64,000 nt of DNA from Mycobacterium sp. Aquia_216 (GTDB taxonomy: Bacteria > Actinomycetota > Actinomycetes > Mycobacteriales > Mycobacteriaceae), in contig NZ_CP113529.1 in assembly GCF_026723865.1 (NCBI RefSeq), positions 2,728,001-2,792,000 of the forward strand, written 5' to 3'. The position numbers and the translations under genes are program-made. The first letter of the stretch is position 1. Each line of letters opens with the position of its first letter. Below, in pieces: positions 10,060 to 21,125 of the stretch. The notes under the pieces are model-generated. The model had not been told where the DNA came from. It did no database searches and was given only the letters and a program-made list of their open reading frames with translations.

Positions 10060-10331
10060 GAGGCGCTCCCGCAATCGCCGCCGGCGCCCTGCTGTGGATG
10101 GCGTCGCTGGTGGGCTGCGGAACCGCCCACGCCGACGCGAGTCAGGAAAAAGAAGCGTGCCAACTGATGGACGATCCGGAAGGACATGATTCGGGCTATC
10201 AGCCGGCCGAATACGCGTTCATGGTGTTGCGCGGCAAGATGACGGCGCAGGACGCGCGAAACGCGATCTCGCTGGGGGCCCAGGACTTCTGCCCGAACCA
10301 CATCATCGACTTACCGGCCAGCTGGCGATGA
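10056..10331 (+). CDS. Small secreted or lipid-anchored protein, DUF732-like
   Basis: This 91-residue protein is translationally coupled to ribC (ATGA). The N-terminus is a signal peptide. It offers both a lipobox-like LVGC (Cys21) and a signal peptidase I-like site after AHA, so secretion is clear but anchoring is not. The mature part has two cysteines (CQLMDD and FCPNH) and the A..AI..GAQDFCP tail typical of small mycobacterial DUF732 proteins, which usually form one disulfide. No enzymatic function can be assigned. It occupies the slot of Rv1413/Rv1414 in M. tuberculosis, but I do not recognise it as either. Confidence 0.75.
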   Translation: MRGAPAIAAGALLWMASLVGCGTAHADASQEKEACQLMDDPEGHDSGYQPAEYAFMVLRGKMTAQDARNAISLGAQDFCPNHIIDLPASWR

Positions 10332-10334
10332 GAA

Positions 10335-10361
10335 GCAGTGGATTCGTGAATTATGCACTGC
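10335..10361 (+). terminator. Possible terminator hairpin after the ribC operon
   Basis: GCAGTG and CACTGC form a perfect 6-bp stem with a 15-base loop that itself contains ATTC/GAAT. It begins 4 bp after the stop of the small secreted protein. There is no T tract, so if it terminates it would be of the tail-less type described in mycobacteria. Confidence 0.35.
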
Positions 10362-10580
10362 AGCAATCAGTTTCGTGCAACGGCGGTGTCAGCTACTGAG
10401 CTCGGGCAGGCGTGCGGCCGTCGGGTATAGGCCCTGGTCAAAGATTGCATTTTGGTAACAATAGTCACGATCGCACTACACCATGGCGACACGCCTGTTC
10501 TAAACCCCCACGCAGCCCTTTGCGGGTCCATACTCGATCGCATAGGCCGGCCGCTTTAACCAAGCGAAGGAGCTGCAGAA

Positions 10581-10943
10581 ATGTCCGTCGAGAGGTTAGC
10601 CGAGGCCGTCTACGAAGACCTCGCATTTGAAGCGGTAGCGACGTTGGCCCCCCGCAAGGCCGACGCGCAATCGCGAGCGCTGTGGAGCAGGGAAGTCAAC
10701 GACACCGTGTTGACCATCGTCGAGCACCGGGTGCGCGACTACACGAGTTACGAGTTGGTCGGCGACGACGGGCGCGACGTGTCGCTGGGGCGGTTTTCCA
10801 GTTACCCCTCCGCCACCGCCGCGGTCAGCAAGTGGACGCACTTCATCGAGCTCGGTGGTTCGGTCGGCAGGTGGCTGGCCCAATACGCGGGCGATTGTGG
10901 TGGCGGCCAGGTGATCCAGATGCCGATGAGGCGAACCGGCTAG
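10581..10943 (+). CDS. Hypothetical protein, no recognised family
   Basis: This 120-residue predicted cytoplasmic protein has an ATG preceded by GAAGGAG at 10566-10572. It has no signal peptide or membrane segment. The N-terminal half is alpha-helical and charged, and the centre looks like beta strands (TVLTIVEHRVRDYTSYELVG). A WTHFIELGGSVGRWL segment precedes a glycine-rich CGGGQ. It stands alone between two intergenic stretches of about 250-285 bp, so it probably has its own promoter. Codon usage looks like that of its neighbours. I do not recognise the family and assign no function. Confidence 0.65.
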   Translation: MSVERLAEAVYEDLAFEAVATLAPRKADAQSRALWSREVNDTVLTIVEHRVRDYTSYELVGDDGRDVSLGRFSSYPSATAAVSKWTHFIELGGSVGRWLAQYAGDCGGGQVIQMPMRRTG

Positions 10944-11176
10944 CACTTCGCGCCGGCCCGCACGGGTCACGGCTTTGCGTGCATATCGATCGTCGTGCGC
11001 TTAATCATTCTCCGTAATAATTGTCACACCGCGCCGTGCTCTCGGGCCGATGCTCAGGGGCGGCGCCACGCGCTGGTCAGCGCGGCCGCGAACCCGACGC
11101 GAATCCCCGATGTGACTGTCGAAGTGGTGCCGAAAGTAGCGGCAATAACCCTGCGCTGTGCGTGGTTCATACTTGT

Positions 11177-11203
11177 AGCAATACGCGGGCTTCGCGTGTT
11201 GCT
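11177..11203 (+). other. Strong 11-bp hairpin in the ribA2 leader
   Basis: The left arm (11177-11187) pairs with the right arm (11193-11203) over eleven positions, ten Watson-Crick and one G-U, with a five-base loop GGCTT. It ends 24 bp before the ribA2 ATG. It has no T tract and does not match the FMN riboswitch consensus. It could be an mRNA structure controlling translation or a DNA inverted repeat bound by a protein. Confidence 0.6.
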
Positions 11204-11227
11204 TGGCACGACAGCAAGGCAGCGCAG

Positions 11228-13448
<2,221 letters not shown>

Positions 13449-13472
13449 ACACCGGGGGCGACGACATTGCCG

Positions 13473-13478
13473 TAGGAT
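13473..13478 (+). promoter_or_regulatory. -10 element of lprH, leaderless type
   Basis: TAGGAT is followed by 6 bp and then the ATG at 13485. It lies 24-29 bp after the stop of the PH-domain gene and gives lprH its own promoter. Confidence 0.5.
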
Positions 13479-13484
13479 CGCCCG

Positions 13485-14168
13485 ATGGCGCGTCATTTGC
13501 GGGGGGCTGTCGCATCCGTCCTGGTCGCATTGATGCTGTGCGCGTGCACCACGTCGGTCAGCGGCCGCGCGATTCGGGCTCCCGACCAGTCCCCGGGCGC
13601 GGGTTCGCCGTCCGCGTCGCCGGCGCCCGCGAGGATGCCGGCGCGCGACTTGCTACTGCAGGATGGGGATACCACGCCTCTTGGTGTGGCGGCCGCGGTT
13701 CCGGTGGGCGACAGCTACTTCACCAGCGTCCAGCCGCCCGAATGCTCGGCGGCCCTGCTGTTCAAGGGTTCGCCGCTGCGGCCGGCCCGCTCGTCGGACC
13801 ACGCCGACTCGGAATACAAGTTCAGCAGCCCGGCGCTCTACGCCGAGTCGGTTGACGTCTACGACAAGAAGTTGAACGCTCAAGAGGTGGTGTGGAAGGG
13901 GTTTGGCGCCGTGTCGAAGTGCCACGCCGACGCGATCGGTCATTCCCCACTCGGGGACTTTCAGCCGATGCGGCTCAGCTCCTTCGGCACACCCTCGGGC
14001 GGTGTCTTGGTGTGGACCATGGCCCGCCCGGATTGGACCTGCGATTACGGGCTGGTGGTGGTTGCGCGGACAGCGCTGATGCTATCGGCGTGCGACTTCA
14101 AACCCGGTTTTCCAATGGCGGACTGGGCCTCGAAAAGAAGAGCGCAACTCGACAGCCGGGCCGCCTGA
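13485..14168 (+). CDS. lprH: Lipoprotein LprH
   Basis: This 227-residue putative lipoprotein has a signal peptide ending in LCAC (Cys21). A Ser/Pro/Ala-rich linker follows, then a globular domain from about residue 50. The domain resembles the PknH sensor-like/LppA-type fold of mycobacterial lipoproteins and contains cysteines in PPECSAALLF, SKCHADA, DWTCDYG and SACDFKPG, which could form two disulfides. The function is not known. It corresponds by position to M. tuberculosis Rv1418. It ends 8 bp from the convergent hemophore-family gene. Confidence 0.85.
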   Translation: MARHLRGAVASVLVALMLCACTTSVSGRAIRAPDQSPGAGSPSASPAPARMPARDLLLQDGDTTPLGVAAAVPVGDSYFTSVQPPECSAALLFKGSPLRPARSSDHADSEYKFSSPALYAESVDVYDKKLNAQEVVWKGFGAVSKCHADAIGHSPLGDFQPMRLSSFGTPSGGVLVWTMARPDWTCDYGLVVVARTALMLSACDFKPGFPMADWASKRRAQLDSRAA

Positions 14169-14176
14169 AAGTTTGC

Positions 14177-14515
14177 TCAGTAATTCTTGCAGTCGGTCAT
14201 CATCTGTTTGAAGATCGGGAACGCCTGGTCTGCTCCCGGGTTGTTCTGGATCTGCTTCAGGAGATTGACCCGCTGGTCCGGCGACGATGCCATGAACGTT
14301 TGCAGGAATTTCAGGTTGGGCGGCGATTGGTCCAGGTACTGAGCGGCCATCGGGTTCTCCGCGTGCACCGCCCGCATCGCCTGGTCATAGGTGCAGGTCG
14401 TGTTGACCATCGGTCCGATATCGGGGACAGCTGACGCGACCCCCGCCCCCGCGCTCAACGACAATGCCAGACAGCTAACCCCAACGGCCAGCCCGGCCAA
14501 CGGTCGTTTGCTCAT
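14177..14515 (-). CDS. Secreted hemophore-family protein (Rv0203/Rv1174c type)
   Basis: This 112-residue secreted protein has a clear signal peptide (cleavage after about ASA, residue 29). The mature part shows the family pattern TCTYDQAMRAV near the start and CKNY at the end, giving one disulfide around a small helical domain. Rv0203 binds haem outside the cell, while Rv1174c (TB8.4) is a secreted T-cell antigen of the same family. Haem binding here is inference. The ATG has a GGAGGG at 14525-14532 (complement). In M. tuberculosis this slot between lprH and uvrC holds a lectin-like gene (Rv1419), so this is a local difference. Confidence 0.85.
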   Translation of the reverse strand: MSKRPLAGLAVGVSCLALSLSAGAGVASAVPDIGPMVNTTCTYDQAMRAVHAENPMAAQYLDQSPPNLKFLQTFMASSPDQRVNLLKQIQNNPGADQAFPIFKQMMTDCKNY

Positions 14516-14677
14516 TTGTAAGCTCCCTCCAGCTATCGCACCACTCTAGCGCCACAGCTAACACGGTGCTTAGCCCGAACCAGGGCCTCCCAAACCGTCC
14601 GGCGCTTTCGCGACCGGCGAAAGGCGGCCAATTTTCGCCATGCGATCCCGATCTGCCGCCGTCCGTTTGGCGGCTAC

Positions 14678-14683
14678 TAGCCT
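14678..14683 (+). promoter_or_regulatory. -10 element of uvrC operon, leaderless type
   Basis: TAGCCT is followed by 6 bp and then the GTG at 14690. It is the likely promoter for uvrC-rapZ-cuvA-whiA and supports the GTG start. Confidence 0.5.
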
Positions 14684-14689
14684 GGATGC

Positions 14690-16642
14690 GTGCCAGATCC
14701 CGCCACGTATCGTCCTGCTCCCGGATCCATTCCGGTCGAGCCGGGCGTCTACCGATTTCGGGACGCGCACGGGCGGGTGATCTATGTCGGCAAGGCCAAG
14801 AGCCTGCGCAGCCGGCTGACGTCATATTTCGCCGACATCGCCAATCTGCACCCGCGCACCCGGCAGATGGTGACCACTGCGGCCAAGGTCGAGTGGACGG
14901 TGGTCAACACCGAAGTCGAGGCGTTGCAGCTGGAATACAACTGGATCAAGGAATTCGATCCACGTTTCAACGTCCGTTACCGCGACGACAAGTCCTACCC
15001 GGTGCTCGCCGTGACTCTCAACGAGGAGTTTCCCCGGCTGATGGTCTATCGCGGTCCACGGCGCAAGGGTGTGCGCTACTTCGGCCCGTACTCGCACGCC
15101 TGGGCGATCCGCGAGACGCTGGATCTGCTCACCCGGGTGTTTCCGGCACGTACCTGTTCCGGCGGAGTGTTCAAGCGGCACAAGCAGATCGACCGTCCGT
15201 GCCTGCTCGGCTACATCGACAAGTGCTCGGCGCCGTGTGTCGGTAGGGTCAGCGCCGAGCAACATCGCCAGATCGTCGACGACTTTTGCGACTTCCTGTC
15301 CGGCAGGACCGACCGGTTTGCCCGCGAGCTGGAACAGCAGATGCACGCGGCGTCCGATCAACTCGATTTCGAACGGGCGGCCCGGTTGCGTGACGATCTC
15401 GGCGCGCTCAAGCGGGCGATGGAGAAGCAGGCCGTGGTGCTCGGCGACGGTACCGACGCCGACGTGGTGGCGTTTGCCGACGACGATCTCGAGGCCGCGG
15501 TGCAAGTCTTTCACGTTCGCGGTGGCCGGGTCCGCGGTCAGCGCGGCTGGATCGTCGAAAAGTCTGCGGACCCAGGCGATTCGGGCGAGGAGCAGTTGGT
15601 CGAACAGTTCCTGACACAGTTCTACGGCGACCAGGCTGAGCTGGATGGCGCCGCCGACGAATCGACCAACCCGGTTCCGCGTGAGGTGCTGGTGCCATGT
15701 CTGCCGTCCAACGCCGACGAGTTGACCAGCTGGCTGTCCGGGCTGCGCGGTTCCCGGGTGGCGCTGCGGGTGCCGCGTCGCGGCGACAAGCGGGCACTGG
15801 CCGAGACCGTGCAGCGCAACGCGAAAGAAGCGCTGCAGCAACACAAGCTGAAGCGGGCCGGTGATTTCAACGCCAGATCTGCTGCGCTGCAAAATATTCA
15901 GGACGCTCTCGGGTTGGCCGATGCGCCGCTGCGGATCGAGTGTGTCGACATCAGCCACGTGCAGGGCACCGATGTGGTTGGCTCGCTGGTGGTGTTCGAG
16001 GACGGTCTGCCACGCAAGTCGGACTACCGGCACTTCGGGATCCGGGAAGCCGCCGGCCAAGGACGCTCCGACGACGTCGCCTCCATTGCCGAGGTGACCC
16101 GCCGCCGTTTCCTGCGGCATCTCAGCGACCAGGGCGACCCGAATATGCTTTCCGCGGAAGGCAAATCACGCCGGTTCGCCTACCCGCCCAATCTGTACGT
16201 CGTCGACGGCGGCGCGCCGCAAGTCAACGCGGCCAGCGCGGTTCTCGAGGAGCTGGGCGTCACCGATGTCGCGGTGATCGGCCTGGCCAAGCGGCTGGAA
16301 GAGGTGTGGGTGCCGTCGGAGCCGGATCCCATCGTCATGCCGCGCAATAGCGAGGGGCTTTATCTTTTGCAGCGCGTGCGCGACGAGGCGCACCGCTTCG
16401 CGATCACCTACCATCGCAGCAAGCGATCCAAGCGAATGACCGCGTCGGCGCTGGATTCGGTGCCAGGATTGGGGGAGCATCGCCGCAAGGCGCTGGTCAC
16501 TCACTTCGGATCGATAGCCCGCCTCAAGGAGGCCACCGTCGACCAGATCACTGCCGTTCCGGGTATCGGCGTGGCAACGGCCACGGCCGTCCTCGAGGCG
16601 CTGCGACCCCAGCAATCCGAGCAACCCGGAGCCTCGGCATGA
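14690..16642 (+). CDS. uvrC: UvrABC excinuclease subunit C
   Basis: This 650-residue enzyme makes both incisions in nucleotide excision repair. In order: a GIY-YIG nuclease domain ([21 protein letters not shown]) for the 3' cut; a UvrB-binding coiled coil (about residues 205-240, [13 protein letters not shown]); the RNase H-like domain ([31 protein letters not shown]) for the 5' cut; and two helix-hairpin-helix motifs at the end ([21 protein letters not shown]). It heads a four-gene operon and its stop overlaps rapZ by ATGA. M. tuberculosis equivalent: Rv1420. Confidence 0.96.
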   Translation: MPDPATYRPAPGSIPVEPGVYRFRDAHGRVIYVGKAKSLRSRLTSYFADIANLHPRTRQMVTTAAKVEWTVVNTEVEALQLEYNWIKEFDPRFNVRYRDDKSYPVLAVTLNEEFPRLMVYRGPRRKGVRYFGPYSHAWAIRETLDLLTRVFPARTCSGGVFKRHKQIDRPCLLGYIDKCSAPCVGRVSAEQHRQIVDDFCDFLSGRTDRFARELEQQMHAASDQLDFERAARLRDDLGALKRAMEKQAVVLGDGTDADVVAFADDDLEAAVQVFHVRGGRVRGQRGWIVEKSADPGDSGEEQLVEQFLTQFYGDQAELDGAADESTNPVPREVLVPCLPSNADELTSWLSGLRGSRVALRVPRRGDKRALAETVQRNAKEALQQHKLKRAGDFNARSAALQNIQDALGLADAPLRIECVDISHVQGTDVVGSLVVFEDGLPRKSDYRHFGIREAAGQGRSDDVASIAEVTRRRFLRHLSDQGDPNMLSAEGKSRRFAYPPNLYVVDGGAPQVNAASAVLEELGVTDVAVIGLAKRLEEVWVPSEPDPIVMPRNSEGLYLLQRVRDEAHRFAITYHRSKRSKRMTASALDSVPGLGEHRRKALVTHFGSIARLKEATVDQITAVPGIGVATATAVLEALRPQQSEQPGASA

Positions 16643-17568
16643 CGAGTCACTACGGGGACAGCGAACGGCACGCGGAACTGACCGACGGCCACGCCGCCGA
16701 TGCCGCCGGGATCGACGTCGTTCTGGTCACCGGACTGTCGGGGGCGGGACGGGGAACGGCGGCCAAGGTGCTCGAGGACCTCGGCTGGTATGTCGCCGAC
16801 AACCTGCCGCCGCAGCTCATCACGCGGATGGTGGATTTCGGTCTGGCGGCCGGATCGCGGATCACCCAGCTCGCCGTCGTGATGGACGTGCGGTCGCGCG
16901 GATTCACCGGCGACCTCGACGAGGTGCGCACCGAACTGGCCACCCGCAATATCACCCCGCGCGTGGTGTTCATGGAAGCCTCCGACGACATGTTGGTACG
17001 CCGCTACGAGCAGAATCGCCGCAGCCATCCGCTGCAGGGCCAGCAGACGCTGGCCGAGGGCATTGCGGCCGAGCGCCGGATGCTGGCATCGGTTCGAGCG
17101 ACCGCGGACCTGATCATCGACACCTCGACCCTGTCGGTACGGGGCCTGCGGGAAAGCATCGAGCGCGCCTTCGGTGGCGACGCGAGCACGTCGACGAGCG
17201 TCACCGTCGAGTCGTTCGGATTCAAGTACGGCCTGCCGATGGACGCCGACATGGTGATGGATGTGCGATTTCTGCCGAACCCGCACTGGGTCGACGAGTT
17301 GCGGCCGCTCACCGGGCAACATCCGGCGGTGCGCGATTACGTGGTGGGGCAACCGGGCGCGGCGGAGTTTCTCGCCACTTACCATCGATTGCTATCTCTG
17401 GTTGTCGACGGCTACCGCCGGGAGGGCAAGCGCTATATGACGGTCGCGATCGGCTGCACCGGCGGCAAACACCGCAGCGTCGCGATTGCGGAGGCATTGA
17501 TGCAGTTGTTGCGGGCCGATCAACAACTGTCGGTGCGGGTGTTGCACCGGGATCTGGGCCGCGAATGA
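16639..17568 (+). CDS. rapZ: RapZ-like nucleotide-binding protein (YvcJ family)
   Basis: This 309-residue member of the RapZ/YvcJ family has an N-terminal P-loop domain and a C-terminal domain with [16 protein letters not shown], the conserved RapZ signature. The Walker A region reads GLSGAGRGT: the usual lysine is arginine and the following Ser/Thr is glycine. In E. coli RapZ controls glucosamine-6-phosphate synthase through small RNAs. The mycobacterial role is unknown but is tied by conserved order to cuvA and whiA. Overlaps on both sides are four bases. M. tuberculosis equivalent: Rv1421. Confidence 0.92.
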   Translation: MTSHYGDSERHAELTDGHAADAAGIDVVLVTGLSGAGRGTAAKVLEDLGWYVADNLPPQLITRMVDFGLAAGSRITQLAVVMDVRSRGFTGDLDEVRTELATRNITPRVVFMEASDDMLVRRYEQNRRSHPLQGQQTLAEGIAAERRMLASVRATADLIIDTSTLSVRGLRESIERAFGGDASTSTSVTVESFGFKYGLPMDADMVMDVRFLPNPHWVDELRPLTGQHPAVRDYVVGQPGAAEFLATYHRLLSLVVDGYRREGKRYMTVAIGCTGGKHRSVAIAEALMQLLRADQQLSVRVLHRDLGRE

Positions 17569-18641
17569 GCCCGCCACAGAGCGAGGGCATCGTCGCGCTG
17601 GGCGGTGGACACGGTTTGTACGCGACGCTGTCGGCGGCGCGCCGGCTGACCCCTTACGTCACCGCCATCGTGACCGTCGCCGACGACGGCGGCTCGTCGG
17701 GCCGGCTGCGTAGCGAATTGGACGTGGTGCCGCCGGGCGATCTGCGAATGGCGTTGGCGGCGTTGGCATCCGACAGTCCATACGGGCGTCTGTGGGCGAC
17801 CATCCTGCAGCATCGATTCGGCGGTAGTGGGGCCCTGGCCGGACATCCGATCGGCAACCTGATGCTGGCCGGGCTGTCTGAGGTACTGGCCGATCCGGTC
17901 GCCGCCCTCGACGAGCTGGGGCGGATCCTCGGCGTCAAAGGCCGGGTGCTGCCGATGTGTCCGATCGCGCTGCAGATCGAAGCCGATGTGTCCGGACTGG
18001 AGGGCGACCCGCGGATATTCCGGGTGATCCGCGGTCAGGTCGCCATCGCGACCACGCCGGGCAAGGTGCGCCGCGTGCGACTGCTCCCGCCGGATCCGCC
18101 GGCGACCCGGCAGGCGGTCGACGCGATCATGGCCGCCGACCTCGTGGTGCTGGGGCCCGGCTCGTGGTTCACCAGCGTGATCCCGCACGTGCTGGTCCCG
18201 GAGCTGGCCGCGGCCCTGCAGGCCACCACGGCACGGCGTGCGCTGGTGCTCAACCTGGTGGCCGAGCCGGGGGAGACGGCCGGTTTCTCGGTGGAGCGTC
18301 ATCTGCATGTCTTGGCGCAGCACGCGCCCGGTTTCACCGTCAACGACATCATCATCGACGTCGATCGAGTGCCGAGCGAGCGGGAGCGCGAGCAGCTGCG
18401 CCGCACTGCGACCCTGCTGAGAGCCGAGGTCCACTTCGCCGACGTGGCCCGACCTGGTACACCTTTACATGATCCGGGCAAGCTTGCGGCGGCTCTGGAC
18501 GGGGTCCGAACGGGCCGCACGGGTCCGGCAGCGCCTTCGGCGAAGGCCACCGCAGAGATTCGGGTCGACGGTGAAAGTCCACCGACGGGCGTGAACGGAC
18601 CGGCTGGCAGCGGACCAAGGGGTGACGACGCGTGGCGATGA
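17565..18641 (+). CDS. cuvA: CuvA/YvcK-like cell-wall growth regulator
   Basis: This 358-residue protein belongs to the CofD/YvcK family of UDP-sugar-binding proteins. It opens with [19 protein letters not shown] and carries [15 protein letters not shown] and [13 protein letters not shown], the nucleotide-binding signatures. In mycobacteria CuvA localises to growing poles and links carbon source to peptidoglycan precursor supply. In Gram-positives YvcK binds UDP-GlcNAc. The last 45 residues are Pro/Gly/Ala-rich and probably disordered. It starts on an ATGA overlap with rapZ, and its stop overlaps the whiA start. M. tuberculosis equivalent: Rv1422. Confidence 0.93.
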   Translation: MSPPQSEGIVALGGGHGLYATLSAARRLTPYVTAIVTVADDGGSSGRLRSELDVVPPGDLRMALAALASDSPYGRLWATILQHRFGGSGALAGHPIGNLMLAGLSEVLADPVAALDELGRILGVKGRVLPMCPIALQIEADVSGLEGDPRIFRVIRGQVAIATTPGKVRRVRLLPPDPPATRQAVDAIMAADLVVLGPGSWFTSVIPHVLVPELAAALQATTARRALVLNLVAEPGETAGFSVERHLHVLAQHAPGFTVNDIIIDVDRVPSEREREQLRRTATLLRAEVHFADVARPGTPLHDPGKLAAALDGVRTGRTGPAAPSAKATAEIRVDGESPPTGVNGPAGSGPRGDDAWR

Positions 18642-19615
18642 CGACCGAAGTCAAGGACGAGCTGAGCCGCTTGGTAGTGAAGTCGGTGAGCGCGCGTCGA
18701 GCAGAGGTCACCGCCCTACTGAGGTTCGCCGGCGGGTTGCACATCGTGGGTGGTCGGGTGGTCGTCGAGGCCGAGGTGGACCTGGGCAACATCGCCCGCC
18801 GGCTGCGCAAGGACATCTTCGACCTGTATGGCTACAACGCGGTCGTGCATGTGTTGTCGGCCAGTGGGATTCGCAAGAGCACCCGGTACGTGCTGCGGGT
18901 GGCCAACGACGGCGAGGCGCTGGCCCGCCAGACCGGGCTGCTCGACATGCGGGGGCGTCCGGTGCGGGGTCTGCCGGCCCAGGTCGTCGGCGGCAGCATC
19001 GGGGACGCCGAAGCCGCATGGCGCGGCGCATTTTTGGCGCATGGATCGCTGACCGAGCCCGGACGTTCGTCGGCGCTGGAGGTCAGCTGCCCCGGCCCGG
19101 AAGCGGCGCTGGCATTGGTGGGCGCGGCCCGTCGGCTTGGGGTCAGCGCGAAGGCGCGCGAGGTGCGCGGCGCCGATCGCGTGGTGGTGCGCGACGGCGA
19201 GGCGATCGGTGCGTTGCTGACCCGGATGGGCGCCCAGGACACCCGGCTGATCTGGGAGGAGCGCCGGATGCGCCGCGAGGTGCGGGCGACGGCCAACCGG
19301 CTCGCCAATTTCGACGACGCCAACCTGCGCCGGTCGGCACGGGCCGCGGTCGCCGCGGCGGCCCGGGTGGAGCGGGCGCTGGAGATCCTCGGCGACACCG
19401 TCCCCGACCACCTGGCCACGGCCGGCAAGCTGCGGGTTGAGCATCGGCAGGCTTCCCTGGAGGAGCTGGGCCGGCTCGCCGACCCGCCGATGACGAAAGA
19501 TGCTGTGGCGGGCCGTATTCGGCGCTTGCTGTCGATGGCCGACCGCAAGGCGAAGGTCGACGGCATCCCCGACACCGAGTCGGCCGTGACGCCCGATTTG
19601 TTGGAAGACGCCTAG
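18638..19615 (+). CDS. whiA: WhiA, DNA-binding regulator of division and differentiation
   Basis: This 325-residue protein has an N-terminal LAGLIDADG-like fold (about residues 1-190: [20 protein letters not shown], then [16 protein letters not shown]) and a C-terminal helix-turn-helix ([23 protein letters not shown]). In Streptomyces WhiA acts with WhiB on sporulation genes, and in mycobacteria it is tied to division. The ATG at 18638 gives an ATGA overlap with cuvA and the same length as the M. tuberculosis protein (Rv1423). A GTG two codons upstream (18632) is an alternative. Rv1424c, which follows in M. tuberculosis, is not present here. Confidence 0.95.
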   Translation: MTTEVKDELSRLVVKSVSARRAEVTALLRFAGGLHIVGGRVVVEAEVDLGNIARRLRKDIFDLYGYNAVVHVLSASGIRKSTRYVLRVANDGEALARQTGLLDMRGRPVRGLPAQVVGGSIGDAEAAWRGAFLAHGSLTEPGRSSALEVSCPGPEAALALVGAARRLGVSAKAREVRGADRVVVRDGEAIGALLTRMGAQDTRLIWEERRMRREVRATANRLANFDDANLRRSARAAVAAAARVERALEILGDTVPDHLATAGKLRVEHRQASLEELGRLADPPMTKDAVAGRIRRLLSMADRKAKVDGIPDTESAVTPDLLEDA

Positions 19616-19720
19616 CCGCGTCTGGGGGTGCGGGAAGCCGCGAAGCGGCGCGGGGGAGCGATATGGGGGGCGCGTGGTGGGATTGTCGCGGATAGCTCAA
19701 CGGGATTTGCTGGCGCGGGC

Positions 19721-19726
19721 TACGGT
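19721..19726 (+). promoter_or_regulatory. -10 element of the WS/DGAT gene, leaderless type
   Basis: TACGGT is followed by 6 bp and then the ATG at 19733. This supports that start over an in-frame upstream codon at 19628. Confidence 0.5.
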
Positions 19727-19732
19727 CATCCC

Positions 19733-21121
19733 ATGAAGCGGCTTTCGAGTGTTGATGCGGCATTTTGGTCGGCGGAAACTGCGGGCTGGCACATGCACGT
19801 GGGTGCGCTGGCGATCTGTGATCCCAGCGATGCGCCCGACTACAGTTTCGCCCGACTTCGGGAAATGCTGATCGAGCGACTGCCCGAATTGCCCCAGTTG
19901 CGCTGGCGGGTCACCGGGGCGCCGCTCGGTCTGGACCGACCCTGGTTCGTCGAAGACGAGGACCTCGACATCGACTACCACCTGCGGCGCATCGGCGTTC
20001 CCGGGCCCGGGGGTCGCCGCGAGCTCGAGGAGCTGGTGGGCCGGCTGATGTCCTACAAGCTGGACCGCTCGCGGCCGCTGTGGGAGCTCTGGGTGATCGA
20101 GGGGGTCGAGGGCGGCCGGGTAGCCACGCTGACCAAGATGCATCACGCGATCGTCGACGGGGTGTCCGGGGCCGGGCTGGGCGAAATCCTGTTGGACGTC
20201 ACGCCGGAACCCCGCCCGCCGCAACAACAGACGGTGGGATCGCTGGTGGGAAACAAGATTCCGGGGATTGAGCGGCGTGCGGTGGGCGCACTGATCAACG
20301 TCGGCGTCAAGACGCCGTTCCGCGTCGCCCGGTTGGTGGAACAGACGGTGCGCCAGCAGATCGCCGCGCTGGGTCTGACCAGTAGGCCGCCCCGATTCTT
20401 CGAAGCGCCCAAGACGCGGTTCAATGCGTCGGTCTCGCCGCACCGGCGGGTGACCGGCTGCCGCGTCGAGCTGGCCCGGGCCAAGGCCGTCAAGGATGCC
20501 TACGGTGTCAAGCTCAACGACGTCGTGCTGGCGCTGGTGGCCGGCGCCGCCCGCGACTACCTACAGAAACGCGGAGAGCTGCCGGCCAAGCCGCTGATCG
20601 CGCAGATCCCGGTCTCCACCCGAACCGACGAGAACAAGGACGACGTCGGCAACAAGATCAGCTCGATGACCGCGTCCCTTGCCACCGACATCGAGGACCC
20701 GGCCGAGCGGTTGCGCGCCATCCACGAAAGCACCACGAGCGCCAAGGTCATGGCCCAGGCCTTGTCCGCGCATCAGATCATGGGGCTCACCGAGACCACA
20801 CCGCCCGGGCTGCTGCAGTTGGCCGCGCGGGCCTACACGGCCAGCGGGCTGTCGCGAAACCTCGCTCCGATCAATCTGGTCGTGTCGAATGTTCCGGGAC
20901 CGCCGGTGCCGCTGTACATGGCAGGCGCAAAACTGGACATGCTGGCGCCGCTGGGACCGCCGGTGATGGACGTCGCGCTGAACATCACCTGCTTCTCTTA
21001 TCAGGACTCCCTGGACTTCGGTTTTGTGACAACCCCCGAGATCGCCAATGACATCGACCAAATGGCCGATGCGATCGAGGCGGCGCTGACCGAACTCGAG
21101 AAGGCCGCGCCGTCGGGCTAG
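19733..21121 (+). CDS. Wax ester synthase/diacylglycerol acyltransferase (Rv1425-like)
   Basis: This 462-residue WS/DGAT starts [15 protein letters not shown]. It has the active-site motif HHAIVDG (the HHxxxDG that deprotonates the acceptor hydroxyl) at about residues 138-144 and the C-terminal [15 protein letters not shown] motif. These enzymes make triacylglycerol or wax esters from acyl-CoA at the membrane, and mycobacteria carry many paralogues. The neighbouring fadD12, lipO and MGAT-like acyltransferase on the opposite strand make a lipid-metabolism cluster. The substrate is not predictable from sequence. M. tuberculosis equivalent: Rv1425. Confidence 0.93.
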   Translation: MKRLSSVDAAFWSAETAGWHMHVGALAICDPSDAPDYSFARLREMLIERLPELPQLRWRVTGAPLGLDRPWFVEDEDLDIDYHLRRIGVPGPGGRRELEELVGRLMSYKLDRSRPLWELWVIEGVEGGRVATLTKMHHAIVDGVSGAGLGEILLDVTPEPRPPQQQTVGSLVGNKIPGIERRAVGALINVGVKTPFRVARLVEQTVRQQIAALGLTSRPPRFFEAPKTRFNASVSPHRRVTGCRVELARAKAVKDAYGVKLNDVVLALVAGAARDYLQKRGELPAKPLIAQIPVSTRTDENKDDVGNKISSMTASLATDIEDPAERLRAIHESTTSAKVMAQALSAHQIMGLTETTPPGLLQLAARAYTASGLSRNLAPINLVVSNVPGPPVPLYMAGAKLDMLAPLGPPVMDVALNITCFSYQDSLDFGFVTTPEIANDIDQMADAIEAALTELEKAAPSG

Positions 21122-21125
21122 GCGG

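Noticed and set aside
10469..10482. GTAAC-N4-GTCAC resembling a GlnR site before the 120-residue hypothetical gene
   Set aside because: The spacing does not fit the GlnR consensus and the gene has no link to nitrogen metabolism.
10944..11227. FMN riboswitch before ribA2
   Set aside because: The conserved RFN blocks are not present; only an unrelated hairpin is seen. The region before ribC was also checked.
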